NCBI RefSeq assembly: GCF_000208925.1
Contig: NW_001914877.1
Coordinates: 1 to 64,000, forward strand
Direction of reading: 5' to 3'
From: Entamoeba histolytica HM-1:IMSS
Lineage: Eukaryota > Evosea > Mastigamoebida > Endamoebidae
Length of the DNA stretch: 64,000 nucleotides
A program made the translations under genes and the position numbers. Of the stretch, positions 55,290 through 64,000 are shown one piece after another. Each line of letters starts with the position of its first letter. Within the stretch, counting starts at the first letter, position 1. The notes beneath the pieces are model-generated. The model ran no database searches, was not told the DNA's origin, and worked only from the letters and a program-made list of their open reading frames with translations.

Positions 55290-58200
55290 TTATAAATGTT
55301 TTGCTTTGAAATTATTTGAAAGAAAATTAAGATGTCAACTTAAAGAAGAAATAATAGAAAGACTAATACAAGAATTTGAAATTAAAGTTAATGATATTAA
55401 TGAATATAAAGAAATAATAAAGAAGACATTTAAAATAAAGAATGAAATTAAAAGAGAATCAATAGAATAATGGAGGAAGAAATAATAAAACATCAATGGA
55501 AAGATAATGAATTAAAATAAACAATAACTAGAATGAACAAGAAAGAAGAAATAGAAGAAGAGGAGGTAATGAAGATATTTAAAGAAGAAGAAATGAAAGA
55601 ACAAGAAGAAGTACAATTTATTGACTACTATTACAATAAGAAGAAAATACATCAAATAATTAATATTATTAATAAAAATGAAATATCAATCAATACATTA
55701 GATGATTATTACCATTATATTAAATCTGTAGCTTCCACTATTAACATCATTAATAAAAATAAACAAGAAAGAAGTGGAAAGAAAAGTATAGAAAGAATAT
55801 TACAATCAAAAATATGTAGATTGAGAGATTTACTTAATAATAAACAATATATGAAATTAAAAAGAATAATACATATTAAGAAATATGATATATATCATAT
55901 TAAAATAAAAACAATTGAACAAATAAACTATTATAAATACCTCCGAAAGATGAAAATAATAGAAATAGAAGCAAGAAAGAATAATTGGAAAAGAATAAGA
56001 TGGAATTATAAAATGATGAAATATGGAAAAAGGCAACATTTAAATAAATCTAAAGAAGATGAATATCCAGATAATATCTCATTTATTAATTTCTGGAAAT
56101 GAATCTATGAAACTAACACTAATATAGATTTCCTGAATATTAATTTATATGAAATATTAATTGAAAACAGAATTAATAATAGAATGGCTATAATCACTCC
56201 CAATGAATTAAACTGTGATATTAAATTCATTGCTAACTGGAAGGCACCGGGAGTTGATAAAATACAAGGATTTTTGATTAAATATTTAGAACAGCCAAAG
56301 AAATATTTAATAAAATTATTTAATGAATGGTTGAATAATCCTAATGAAATACCTCTTCACTTTATTCAAGGAAGGACAATATTAATATATAATAAATGAG
56401 ATAAATTAGACACACAGAATTACAGACAAATAACTTGTTTAAATTGTCTGTTAAAAGTGTATACATCAATATTAAAAATGAAAATAGAAAGCAAATTGAT
56501 GTTAAATCCAATTGAAAAACAACTTTCATTAAATCAAATTGGATGTAAGAAATATACATATGCATCAAAAGAATAATTATTATACAACACTATAATCAAT
56601 CAATTATTAATAAAGAATAAATGGAAGTTGGTAGAAACATATTATGACGTCTCCAAAGCATATGATAGTATTAACCATCAATGGATTAAACAATGCTTAA
56701 TATATTTTAATATCCCACTTGTAGTAATTAATAATATATTATATATTAAATAATACACAACTTAATTTGTATTACAATCAAGAAAGTGTAAGTATTATTA
56801 ATGTAGAAAGAGGAATAATACAAGGTGACAGCCTATCTCCACTCTTATTCGTATTATCTATTGACATACTATCTAAACAATTAGATAAACAAATAAGCAA
56901 ATTAAATATTAAAATGAATGGAGAAGAAAAACAAATCCAGTTAAACCACATATTATATATGGACGATTTAAAGATAATGACTAATAGTCTCGATGAAATG
57001 GAAAAAGCACACAAATTAACTAAAGAAATATTTAATGCAATATGATTAAAAATTAATGTAGAAAAGAGTGGGATAATGACTAATATTAATAATCAAATAA
57101 ATGGTGAATTAGCTGAATTACCAAGAGTAACTAATGACAATCATTATAAATACCTTGGTATTGAAATAGGAGATAAAGTAAATATTAACAAATACTGTTC
57201 AAGAATATTAAATGATGTATCTTCTATTTTATCATCATTAAATACTATGAAATACAGCATTCTCAATACAATAAGAAAGATTAATAGAGATATAATCTCC
57301 AAATTAAGATATGGATTTAGTATTGTACCATGGAAACTAGGAGAATTGGAGAAGATAGATAAACAAATAAGAAAATCATTAATACAACTCCAATTATATA
57401 GTAGAAATATTCCCAAAAATAGATTATATGTTAAAATAAATGAAATGGGATTAGGATTAATGTCATCAAGAGATGAATGTGGTAAAGAATTATTAAGAAT
57501 ATATTTAAAATATAAGTGGAGATCAAGCACAGAAATAGGAGAAATGATAGAAACAATAAAAGAAAATCCAAATTGAATAATTAAAAGAATGAAGAAAGTA
57601 TTTGGTAAGAATATTAATTTTAATGAATTAATGAATATAATAGAATTAAATGAAAGAAAGCACAATGTAAAGGAAATATTTGAATTTGTAAATAATGAAT
57701 TAAATGATATTTAAAAGAATGGAAAGAAAAGAAATGTGGTGAATATATAAGATGTGCAAATGGCACTTTCAATGATAAAAAACTAACAGTAGCCACTTGG
57801 AGGTCATTAAACATAAAAAGAAATGCATTCCTCCAAATAGTAAAAATGCAAGAAGGAGTAACTATGACAGGAAGTATTAAATCTAAAATACTCCAAAATG
57901 ATGCTTTAAAATATTGTAAACATTGTCATAACACAATAGCATCTATTAGTCATATATTGTTAGGATGTAATGAAAAAGAACCAAATATTAAAACATGATT
58001 ATGTATGTAAACAAATATTTAAACACTTATTAGTTACACAATTTACTGAATTTGATGCAATTGATTTTAATAATCCTCCAAAATGTATTAATAATGATAA
58101 AATGATTATAACTTACAATAAAGATTTATTGGTTAGTGACCATTCTTTCAATGTGAGAAGATAAGATATATAATATCAAAATATGAAAGAAAAGAAAGGA

Positions 58201-58617
58201 TATATTATAGATGTTGCTATATGTCAAGATAATAATTTAGAATTAAATTACATTCATAAAATAAATAAATACAAAGAATTACAAGAGAAATTAAGAAACA
58301 ATAGAGAAATAATATTTGTAGAAATAATACCTGTTATAGTATCAATAAATGGATTAATACATAAAGAATCAGTAAGAAGATTAAAATCACTAAAATTACA
58401 ATTACACTTCCCCAAAAACCTACGAACAATAATAATAAAAAATATGAAAGAATTAATGTTTTATACAGGAAATTCTGACAGCACATTAGAAGAAGAACAA
58501 TCTAATGCGAGCATGCTAGAAATGAACTCTATTACACCAATAGAGCATATTGAAGAAACTGAAATAATCACTTCTCAATATGAAGAAAATCCAATTGAGG
58601 ATATATCTAATAATTGA
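55290..58617 (+). pseudogene. LINE B ORF2: reverse transcriptase-endonuclease remnant
   Basis: The N-terminal part from 55290 (YKCFALKLFERKLRCQLKEE) is homologous to the A copy. Segments follow at 55533-56102, 56184-56399 (RT fingers, NWKAPGVDKIQGFLIKYL), 56767-57045 (GDSLSPLLF and YMDD), 57076-57576 (thumb) and 57970-58617 (C-terminal endonuclease region, ending acidic). Stops at 56100, 56397, 57043 and 57574 are TGA, and one near 56575 is TAA where the sister protein would have a sense codon. At least two frame changes occur, near 56740 and 57700. Without repair no full enzyme can be made. Confidence 0.85.
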
Positions 58618-58619
58618 CC

Positions 58620-58644
58620 TTTTTTTTTTTTTTTTTTTTTTTTT
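58620..58644. repeat. Poly(T) run at 3' end of LINE B
   Basis: Twenty-five consecutive Ts on the element's sense strand, immediately before CTTGTC of the flank motif. Most LINEs end in poly(A) or a short repeat. Confidence 0.9.
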
Positions 58645-58663
58645 CTTGTCTTTTTTTAAGTCT
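58643..58663. repeat. 3' flank copy of LINE target motif
   Basis: TTCTTGTCTTTTTTTAAGTCT after LINE B; 20 of 21 bases match the junction copy at 53902-53922, as expected of a target-site duplication or a shared 3' terminus. Confidence 0.7.
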
Positions 58664-59712
58664 TAGATTATAAAAATATTATATAAATATATACTTTGAA
58701 AGGTTCTAACTCCTTTAAAATACAATATCTTGATATTGAAATAAATCACTGTTTAGATCATTGAAAATAAAATTATTCATCATTTTATAACCATAACTAA
58801 TCTTTTTACAAATAATTTGTCTTTTATTAAAAAAGTTTACATAGTCACAATGAAAAAGTTTTTTGAGTCAATATTAAAAAGGTTGATATTCTATTTAATA
58901 GAATAAGTAATTTAGTTTTATATATTTTATAACAATAATAATTTATAATTGATACAGAAATTGGAGTATTAGTATGTGGATTAGAATAAGAGATATGAAA
59001 TAAGACAAATTCACTTAAGATTATTTATGACTCTTTAATAAATGAAAAAAAAAAATAAATGAATAGAATGACATTATCTTTGTATTTATCAAAAGACTGT
59101 TTTTACAATTATATGGTGAATGATATTTAATACCAAGTATTATTCAGTAAAAAAATCGAAATAAGTTCATTGATAAAATTTGTTTTTAGATAGAGAATAA
59201 TTAATATATTTTCCAAGAAAAAGTATTGAATTATGATTAAAAGAACAAATTAATATCAGTTATAAACAAATAATAAAAATTGATAATATGGTAATACTTA
59301 TTTATAATTTTATTTTATTGAAATAAATTATATCTTAGAGTAAACCAAAAATATTAGTAGTTAATTATATGTTATTTTTCTTTTAGTTTTCAATAAAAGT
59401 ACCATAAAAGAAATATAACTCTTTGAATAAGTATTGACAGACTTAAGTTGATAATTTGGATAGATAACAACAACTAAGTTGGAGATAAAACAAAACAAAT
59501 AATTTGTTATATATTACACAATAATTAAAGAGAGAAATTGACAAATAATAAAATTTAATTATAAAAAAACTATCTCAAATGGAAATAAAATTCAAGTTAT
59601 AGTAAAAAATATGAAATAAAAAAAAAAGAATAAAAAAAGTAAAAAGTATAGTTTTAAAGGAGGATAGTAAAAAGAAAAAAAACGATTGAAGGTGAACTAC
59701 AAAGATCAAAAA
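58664..59712. other. AT-rich intergenic region
   Basis: One kilobase between LINE B and CCT5, without a supportable frame, tRNA or repeat copy. It is A/T-rich throughout, with an A-rich run (59615-59650) and AAAGGAGGATAG just before the CCT5 start region. The CCT5 promoter is presumably in the last 100 bp; no clear TATA box was picked. Confidence 0.45.
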
Positions 59713-61323
59713 ATGTTTGCTTTTGACGAGAACGGACGACCATTTATCATTGTTCGTGAACAGGCAGAAAAAAAGGAAAATAGATTAAAAGGAGTAGAAG
59801 CTACAAAAGCACACATTCTGGCTGCCAAGAGTGTTGCTGATATTTTAAAAACATCACTCGGGCCAAAAGGAATGGATAAAATGATGGTATCACAAGATGG
59901 AGACGTTACTGTATCAAATGATGGTGCAACAATTATGCAAGACATGAACGTTGATCATCCAATTGCCAAGTTACTTGTCGAATTATCACAATCACAAGAT
60001 TCAGAAATTGGAGATGGAACAACTGGTGTTGTTGTATTTGCTGGTTCATTATTAGAACATTCACTCAAGTTAGTTGAACGAGGAATTCATCCAACAAGAA
60101 TAGCAACAGGTTATGAAGAAGCAGCCAAAATTGCTGTTGATGAATTAAAGAAAATTGCAATAGAAAAAGAAAAAATGGATAGGGACTCCATTGTTGCTGC
60201 GTGTGAAGTAGCTCTTGGTAGTAAAATTGTTAATAGATGCAAGAGACATTTAGCTGAAGTGTGTGCAGATGCTGTTTTATCTGTTTATGACAAAGAACGT
60301 AATGATGTTAACATGGACTTAATTAAATTAGTTAGTAAAGCTGGAGGAAGAATGGAAGATACTGAGTTAGTTGATGGACTGATGTTAGAAAAAGATTTCT
60401 CTCATGCACAAATGCCAAAAGCTGTTAAAGATGCAAAAGTCTGTATTTTGTCATGTCCATTTGAACCACCAAAAACTAAAACAACAACTAATATGAATGT
60501 TACTAGTGTTGAAGCATATAACCAATTATATCAACAAGAACAAGCATATTTCAGAATGCAGGTAGAAAAAGTAAAAGAAGCAGGGGCTAATGTTGTTCTT
60601 TGTCAATGGGGATTTGATGATGAAGCTAATCATTTATTATTATCTAATGGAATTAATGCTGTAAGATGGGTTGGTGGTGTTGAATTAGAATTATTGGCTA
60701 TTGCTACAGGTGCAAGAATTGTTCCACGTTTTGAAGAATTAACAAAAGATAAATTAGGAAGTTGTAAATCAATTAGTGAAATGAGTTTTGGAACTGTAAA
60801 AGAAAAAATGATCAAAGTAGAAGGATGTCCTAATTCTAATGCTGTTACTATTTTTATTCGTGGAGGTAATAAAATGGTATTGGCTGAAATTGAAAGATCT
60901 ATTCATGATGCCTTGTGTGTTGCTAGAAACTATTTAAGAGATAATAGAGAGGTATGTGGTGGTGGAGCTTGTGAAATAAGTATGTCTCTTGCTGTTGCTG
61001 AAGCCTCTAAACATTGTAAAACTGTTGAACATCATGCTATGTCTGTTTATGCTGATGCTTTATTAGCTGTACCTCATGCATTAGCTGAGAACAGTGGATT
61101 AAATGCTATTGAGACTGTAGCTGCTGTTAAACAAATGCAAGTCACAAATAAAAATTCACATTTTGGAATTGACTGTCTTCAAGTTGGAACTAATGATATG
61201 ACTGAACAAAAAGTATTTGAATCCCTTCATGCTAAAACACAACAAATTTTATTGGCTACTCAAGTAGTGAAAATGATTTTGAAAGTTGATGATGTTATTG
61301 GAGCTAATGCACAACAACAATAA
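59713..61323 (+). CDS. CCT5: T-complex protein 1 subunit epsilon (CCT5 chaperonin)
   Basis: Subunit of the cytosolic CCT/TRiC chaperonin, 536 residues. The start [17 protein letters not shown] matches the epsilon-specific LAFDEYGRPFLIIKDQ. Further motifs: [53 protein letters not shown] and [16 protein letters not shown]. The frame opens at a TTG at 59686 (nine residues earlier) but the first ATG, 59713, gives the family start. With CCT1 and two prefoldins it is one of four parts of the prefoldin-CCT pathway in this window. No intron. Confidence 0.95.
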   Translation: MFAFDENGRPFIIVREQAEKKENRLKGVEATKAHILAAKSVADILKTSLGPKGMDKMMVSQDGDVTVSNDGATIMQDMNVDHPIAKLLVELSQSQDSEIGDGTTGVVVFAGSLLEHSLKLVERGIHPTRIATGYEEAAKIAVDELKKIAIEKEKMDRDSIVAACEVALGSKIVNRCKRHLAEVCADAVLSVYDKERNDVNMDLIKLVSKAGGRMEDTELVDGLMLEKDFSHAQMPKAVKDAKVCILSCPFEPPKTKTTTNMNVTSVEAYNQLYQQEQAYFRMQVEKVKEAGANVVLCQWGFDDEANHLLLSNGINAVRWVGGVELELLAIATGARIVPRFEELTKDKLGSCKSISEMSFGTVKEKMIKVEGCPNSNAVTIFIRGGNKMVLAEIERSIHDALCVARNYLRDNREVCGGGACEISMSLAVAEASKHCKTVEHHAMSVYADALLAVPHALAENSGLNAIETVAAVKQMQVTNKNSHFGIDCLQVGTNDMTEQKVFESLHAKTQQILLATQVVKMILKVDDVIGANAQQQ

Positions 61324-61369
61324 ATGAAATGATTTTTTATCAAATTATTATTCAAATTATTTCTTAATT

Positions 61370-61663
61370 TCATTTTTTAAATGTCAATGAAATTGGTGAA
61401 ATACTGTAATACACTATTGAACTGTCTTGAGATACAATTGCTAAAACACACTGAGGAATTGTCAATGATAATTGTTCTAATTCAACCAAAGTAATTTCTT
61501 TCTCACGTTCTATGACAACAACATTTCCTTCTGTTGTAGGGAAGTAATTAATATTATTTTTTGTTTCCATTCCAGTATAAATACCTCGTCGGATCAAATC
61601 TTGGCGGCACGCTTCCTGTCTTCCAAATGTTAGAGGAGAGTTGTCATAATGAATTTTTGTCAT
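61370..61663 (-). CDS. Sen15-like tRNA-splicing endonuclease subunit
   Basis: It has 97 residues. The C-terminal half contains LEQLSLTIPQCVLAIVSQDS, then SIVYYSIS, close to the Sen15 core FTLAIVESDSTIVYYKL in animals. It is one long strand-rich domain as expected of a non-catalytic Sen15, which dimerises with Sen2-Sen34 to cut tRNA introns. The N-terminus includes RQEACRQDLIRRGIYTGMET. It is short but the family is small. The identity rests mainly on the AIV-DSSIVYY block, so confidence is moderate. Single exon, convergent with CCT5, stops 47 bp apart. Confidence 0.6.
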   Translation of the reverse strand: MTKIHYDNSPLTFGRQEACRQDLIRRGIYTGMETKNNINYFPTTEGNVVVIEREKEITLVELEQLSLTIPQCVLAIVSQDSSIVYYSISPISLTFKK

Positions 61664-62026
61664 TTAGTTTCATAGTTTTTCAAAAAAATTGCTAAAATTT
61701 TTTTATTTTTACTATTTTATAGAAACTACTCAATTTAAGAGAGGTTAATGACAGTTGATATTCCTAAATATTTTTTATATTATTTTTCCACATAAAAGTA
61801 TGTTTGACTTTATAAACTATTAAAAGCTATAAAATATAATTTACTAAGAAGTATATAAATAAAAAGACTTTGTTCTAAAAATACAAAGAGTTTATTTGAA
61901 AATAATTTTTTTGAATAACCCAACAATAGAAAGACAATTAAATTCTTACAAGAGTATTTCGGACTGAAAAAAAGATGATAGTATAATAGTTCTAAAATGT
62001 TAGTTGATTAATTAATAATTCTCTCA
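61664..62026. promoter_or_regulatory. Divergent AT-rich region between Sen15-like and 62027 genes
   Basis: A 363-bp gap between head-to-head genes. I see A/T-rich DNA with TTTATAG-type words near 61716 and TATATAAATAA near 61853, but no clean Entamoeba TATA or GAAC element and no coding frame. Confidence 0.3.
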
Positions 62027-62640
62027 ATGAATAATCTACCACATCATCCATTTGTTGATGAAAAAAGAAAGCATAAACCTCGCAGAAATAGAAAGTCATT
62101 TATCAAATCAAGAAACCATCAATCTGAACAACAATGTATATTAATTGCATTACTTAATTTAAAATTCGATATACTTCTTGAAAAACCACGGAAAATTAAC
62201 ACCGAGTCTTTATCTTTTTTAAAGTCTTAGAATTAATTGATGGAAGAAACCGAATTAACCTTAAAACGCTTACTGATACCAAGGTTCAATCACTCATTAA
62301 AGAAAACCAAATTAATGGTATAGATGAAAAAACAATAAAACGAAGGTTAGAAGTCTATAAAATTATGGAACATATTCATGTTTTGTTAGATATTGCTCAA
62401 AGTGTTGGATACAAAATTAAAACAAATTATGGTAAAAGAACGACACTAAGAGACAACCGTCTGCTTGAATCTTTTGAAATTGATGGATTAGAAGTTGGTA
62501 ATATTGATCTTGATTCTAGAGGAAAAATAATTCATGAGGTCCTTGTAAATTATTCATCACAAACAGGCTCTGGACATTCTTTTATTATTAAAAAAGAAAA
62601 CCCAAAGCTACAGTCTATTCTTTTCAAGGAGTTTTTGTAA
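62027..62640 (+). CDS. Unknown basic protein in two overlapping frames
   Basis: Frame A runs from ATG 62027 to TAG 62228-62230: a basic N-terminus (KRKHKPRRNRKSFIKSRN) and a helical part (QCILIALLNLKFDILLEKPR). Frame B, at -1 relative to A, is open across the overlap and runs to 62640. It has helical, basic character (KTIKRRLEVYKIMEHIHVLL) and then a mixed domain with KIKTNYGKRTTLRDNRLLES and GHSFIIKKENPKLQ. Joined at the overlap they give about 204 continuous, plausible residues. The helical KRR-x2-V-x2-I-x2-I pattern vaguely recalls E2F/DP winged helices, but I do not assign a family. A splice using GTATAT at 62135 and AAAG at 62224 would also restore phase. Confidence 0.6.
62215..62221 (+). 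promoter_or_regulatory. Candidate -1 ribosomal frameshift heptamer TTTTTTA
   Basis: In the frame of ATG 62027 the bases read ..T TTT TTA.., i.e. X XXY YYZ in register, identical to a known efficient -1 slippery sequence (HIV-1 type). The zero frame stops nine nucleotides later, while the -1 frame is open for about 140 codons. A weak AU stem (62233-62238 with 62253-62258) lies downstream. Function is inferred. Confidence 0.35.
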
Positions 62641-63394
62641 TAATTATTCTTGTTCTTCATTTTATCGTTTTACTTCTTCTTTGATTTGAAAAAAAAAACA
62701 ATAAAAAGAACTTTTAGTTATATTTTAATTAATGTAGTTAAAAGCATATCAATACGTCTTGCCTACAATTAACAAAAAAAGCATATTATAACATTTTATA
62801 TATTTGATAATTAGTTGACAATACAAAAGCTAAAAGAATTTTTAAACAAAATTATTAGATAACTTGGTTGAAGGTTTAATTCGTCTCTGAAATCTCACTT
62901 AAGTGTTTAGTTACCTTTATCACTTAATGTTAATAAAAACATCAAAAGTTAATTTTGTATGAAAAAGCTCTTTTAAAAAAAGGATAAATTGAAGTTACTA
63001 ATAAGAAAATAACTAGCTTTATTTCATTTTATTAATCTTTTAACAAAAAAAAAGATATAAGCGTCATTCTCTATGGTAAATACCAATTAATAGTAGATAA
63101 AGATTGAAGTTTTAAAGAGATGTTACTGAGTCATTCAAGAAGAGAGAACTACTTTAATAAGGTTTTGAAAAAAAGAGGAACGTTTTTAAAAATACATTGG
63201 GTCATAATAATGAAAAAAAAACAAGACAGTAGCATCATTGTTTTAATGCTCAATTTTTTTGTATTTCTGTACTTTGAGAAGTTACAAACCAAACAACGAA
63301 CTTAAGAAAAACGTTCAAATAAATCCAAATAAATTCTTTTTAAATAAATGCTTAAGGCTTAACAACTAGTTATCAAAAAAAGTTAGCACTAATA
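62641..63394. other. AT-rich intergenic region
   Basis: No well-supported gene. A 61-residue frame at 63120-63305 starts with ATG but has no family resemblance, and its composition looks like chance. A/T-rich elsewhere. Confidence 0.4.
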
Positions 63395-63906
63395 TCAACA
63401 CATTTTTACTGAAGTTCTTTGTATTCCTTGTAGATCTCTTCTAATGTTTTTGACAATTTCATCAAGTTTCTTTTCAATCTGACTATTACTTATAATTGTT
63501 AATTTTTCGTTCAAAATAAAAACTCTCAAAAAAAGAACAAAACAAACAATGGGACAATCTTTCGTGGTTTTGTTTCACCTGCCTTTGTACGTCCTTTAGT
63601 CAAAACGTCTTTAATAAATTCTGCGTTTGATTGCCATTTAACTCTTTCTGACTCATCCCTTAACTTTCTTGGTTTCTTTTTAAATTCAGTTATTTCTTCT
63701 TGGGTTACTGGTTGTTGAGGTCTTTCAACAGGACTAAAACTTGAGAGTGAAGAATGAGGGATAGCATGTGATTGATTTTGACTTTTTTGTTTGGTAATCC
63801 TACTAGGTTGAGAATTAACAGTGATAGAGTCATTGATGTCATTATTAGGTGGGGATGGTTGTATCATTGAAAGTAGTGAAGTAGTTGTTGATTCTTTGTT
63901 GGACAT
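63395..63906 (-). CDS. Ser/Pro/Gln-rich basic protein, unknown (2 exons)
   Basis: Exon 1 is 63906-63548, the intron 63547-63483 (65 nt, GTTTGT...TAG) and exon 2 63482-63395, with matching phase, for 148 residues. The N-terminal ~75 residues are rich in Ser, Pro, Asn and Gln and probably disordered. A basic conserved-looking stretch follows (EFKKKPRKLRDESERVKWQS, NAEFIKDVLTKGRTKAGETK). Splicing adds a helical tail (QIEKKLDEIVKNIRRDLQGI) in place of the unspliced Phe-rich ending. It could be a nucleic-acid or chromatin-associated protein, but the family is not recognised. Confidence 0.65.
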
Positions 63907-64000
63907 TATAATAAATAATTTTCTATTTTGTAGAGTTTGTTTTTTGTTTTTTATTTTTATAAAAATAAACTAAAAAGAAATAATAACAAGTCAATTGAAA

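Larger units (their letters stand above)
53923..58642 (+). mobile_element. Entamoeba non-LTR retrotransposon (LINE) copy B, degenerate
   Basis: About 4.72 kb, same orientation and organisation as copy A but clearly diverged at the protein level (RT core GDSLSPLLFVLSIDIL versus GDSLSPLLFIIQMNVI in A), so it is probably another LINE subfamily. It has three chained ORF1-region frames, then a broken ORF2 with RT motifs (NWKAPGVDKIQ, ETYYDVSKAYDSINHQW, YMDDLKIMT), a CKHCHN...H...C knuckle and an endonuclease remnant. It ends in a 25-T run directly before the flank motif. It lacks a poly(A) tail. Confidence 0.88.

Noticed and set aside
63120..63305. 61-codon + strand frame
   Set aside because: No family, composition or splice support; chance ORF is more likely.
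1..64000. tRNA arrays, rRNA and CRISPR arrays
   Set aside because: No B-box-like GGTTCGANNCC, no rRNA-like GC-richer conserved block and no regularly spaced repeats were seen.

Overview
The window is from an Entamoeba nuclear genome, most likely the E. histolytica / E. dispar / E. nuttalli group. Four things point there: very AT-rich DNA, short intergenic gaps, small introns (43-71 nt) that mostly begin GTTTGT and end TAG, and two tandem 4.7-4.8 kb non-LTR retrotransposons of the Entamoeba LINE type. The thioredoxin reductase and CCT proteins also look Entamoeba-like. I cannot settle the species by eye.

Layout. 1-5522 is gene-free and starts with a polypyrimidine block. 5523-31043 carries TOR kinase, a PMS1/PMS2-type MutL protein, a TLDc-like protein, an ankyrin-SH3 protein, an interrupted tRNA 2'-phosphotransferase, CCT1, a casein kinase I, a START-domain protein, a single-domain talin-F0-like protein and an FHA-kinase of Chk2 type. 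31256-48962 is dense: a calponin-homology protein, an F-box/LRR-like protein, membrane proteins (one a RING+CUE ubiquitin ligase like gp78), a prefoldin alpha subunit, a TRAPPC6-like subunit, Bud32, a divergent Hsp70, a SANT/DUF3755-like protein, ribosomal protein S11, prefoldin 6, thioredoxin reductase and RAMP4. 49106-58663 holds two head-to-tail degenerate LINEs separated by a 21-bp flank motif. 59713-63906 holds CCT5, a Sen15-like protein, a two-frame gene with a UUUUUUA heptamer at the frame overlap, and one unknown spliced gene.

Several genes are spliced or too short to show as one open reading frame, and I reconstructed them by matching GTTTGT donors, AG acceptors, phase and homology: the TOR 5' exon, casein kinase I, the acidic protein at 26867, the Chk2-like kinase, prefoldin 5-like (4 exons), TRAPPC6-like, Bud32, the 41573 gene, the SANT gene (3 exons), the 63395-63906 gene, and the 54-residue RAMP4. 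Some open frames begin at TTG or GTG; for these I moved the start to the first in-frame ATG that fits the family.

Functional themes, without implying operons: protein folding (CCT1, CCT5, two prefoldins, an Hsp70), tRNA maturation (Tpt1, Sen15, Bud32), growth and genome maintenance (TOR, Chk2-like, PMS1) and redox defence (thioredoxin reductase). The most unusual signals are the in-frame TGA in the Tpt1 gene, the possible -1 frameshift gene at 62027-62640, and the repeated use of one T-rich target by two LINEs.
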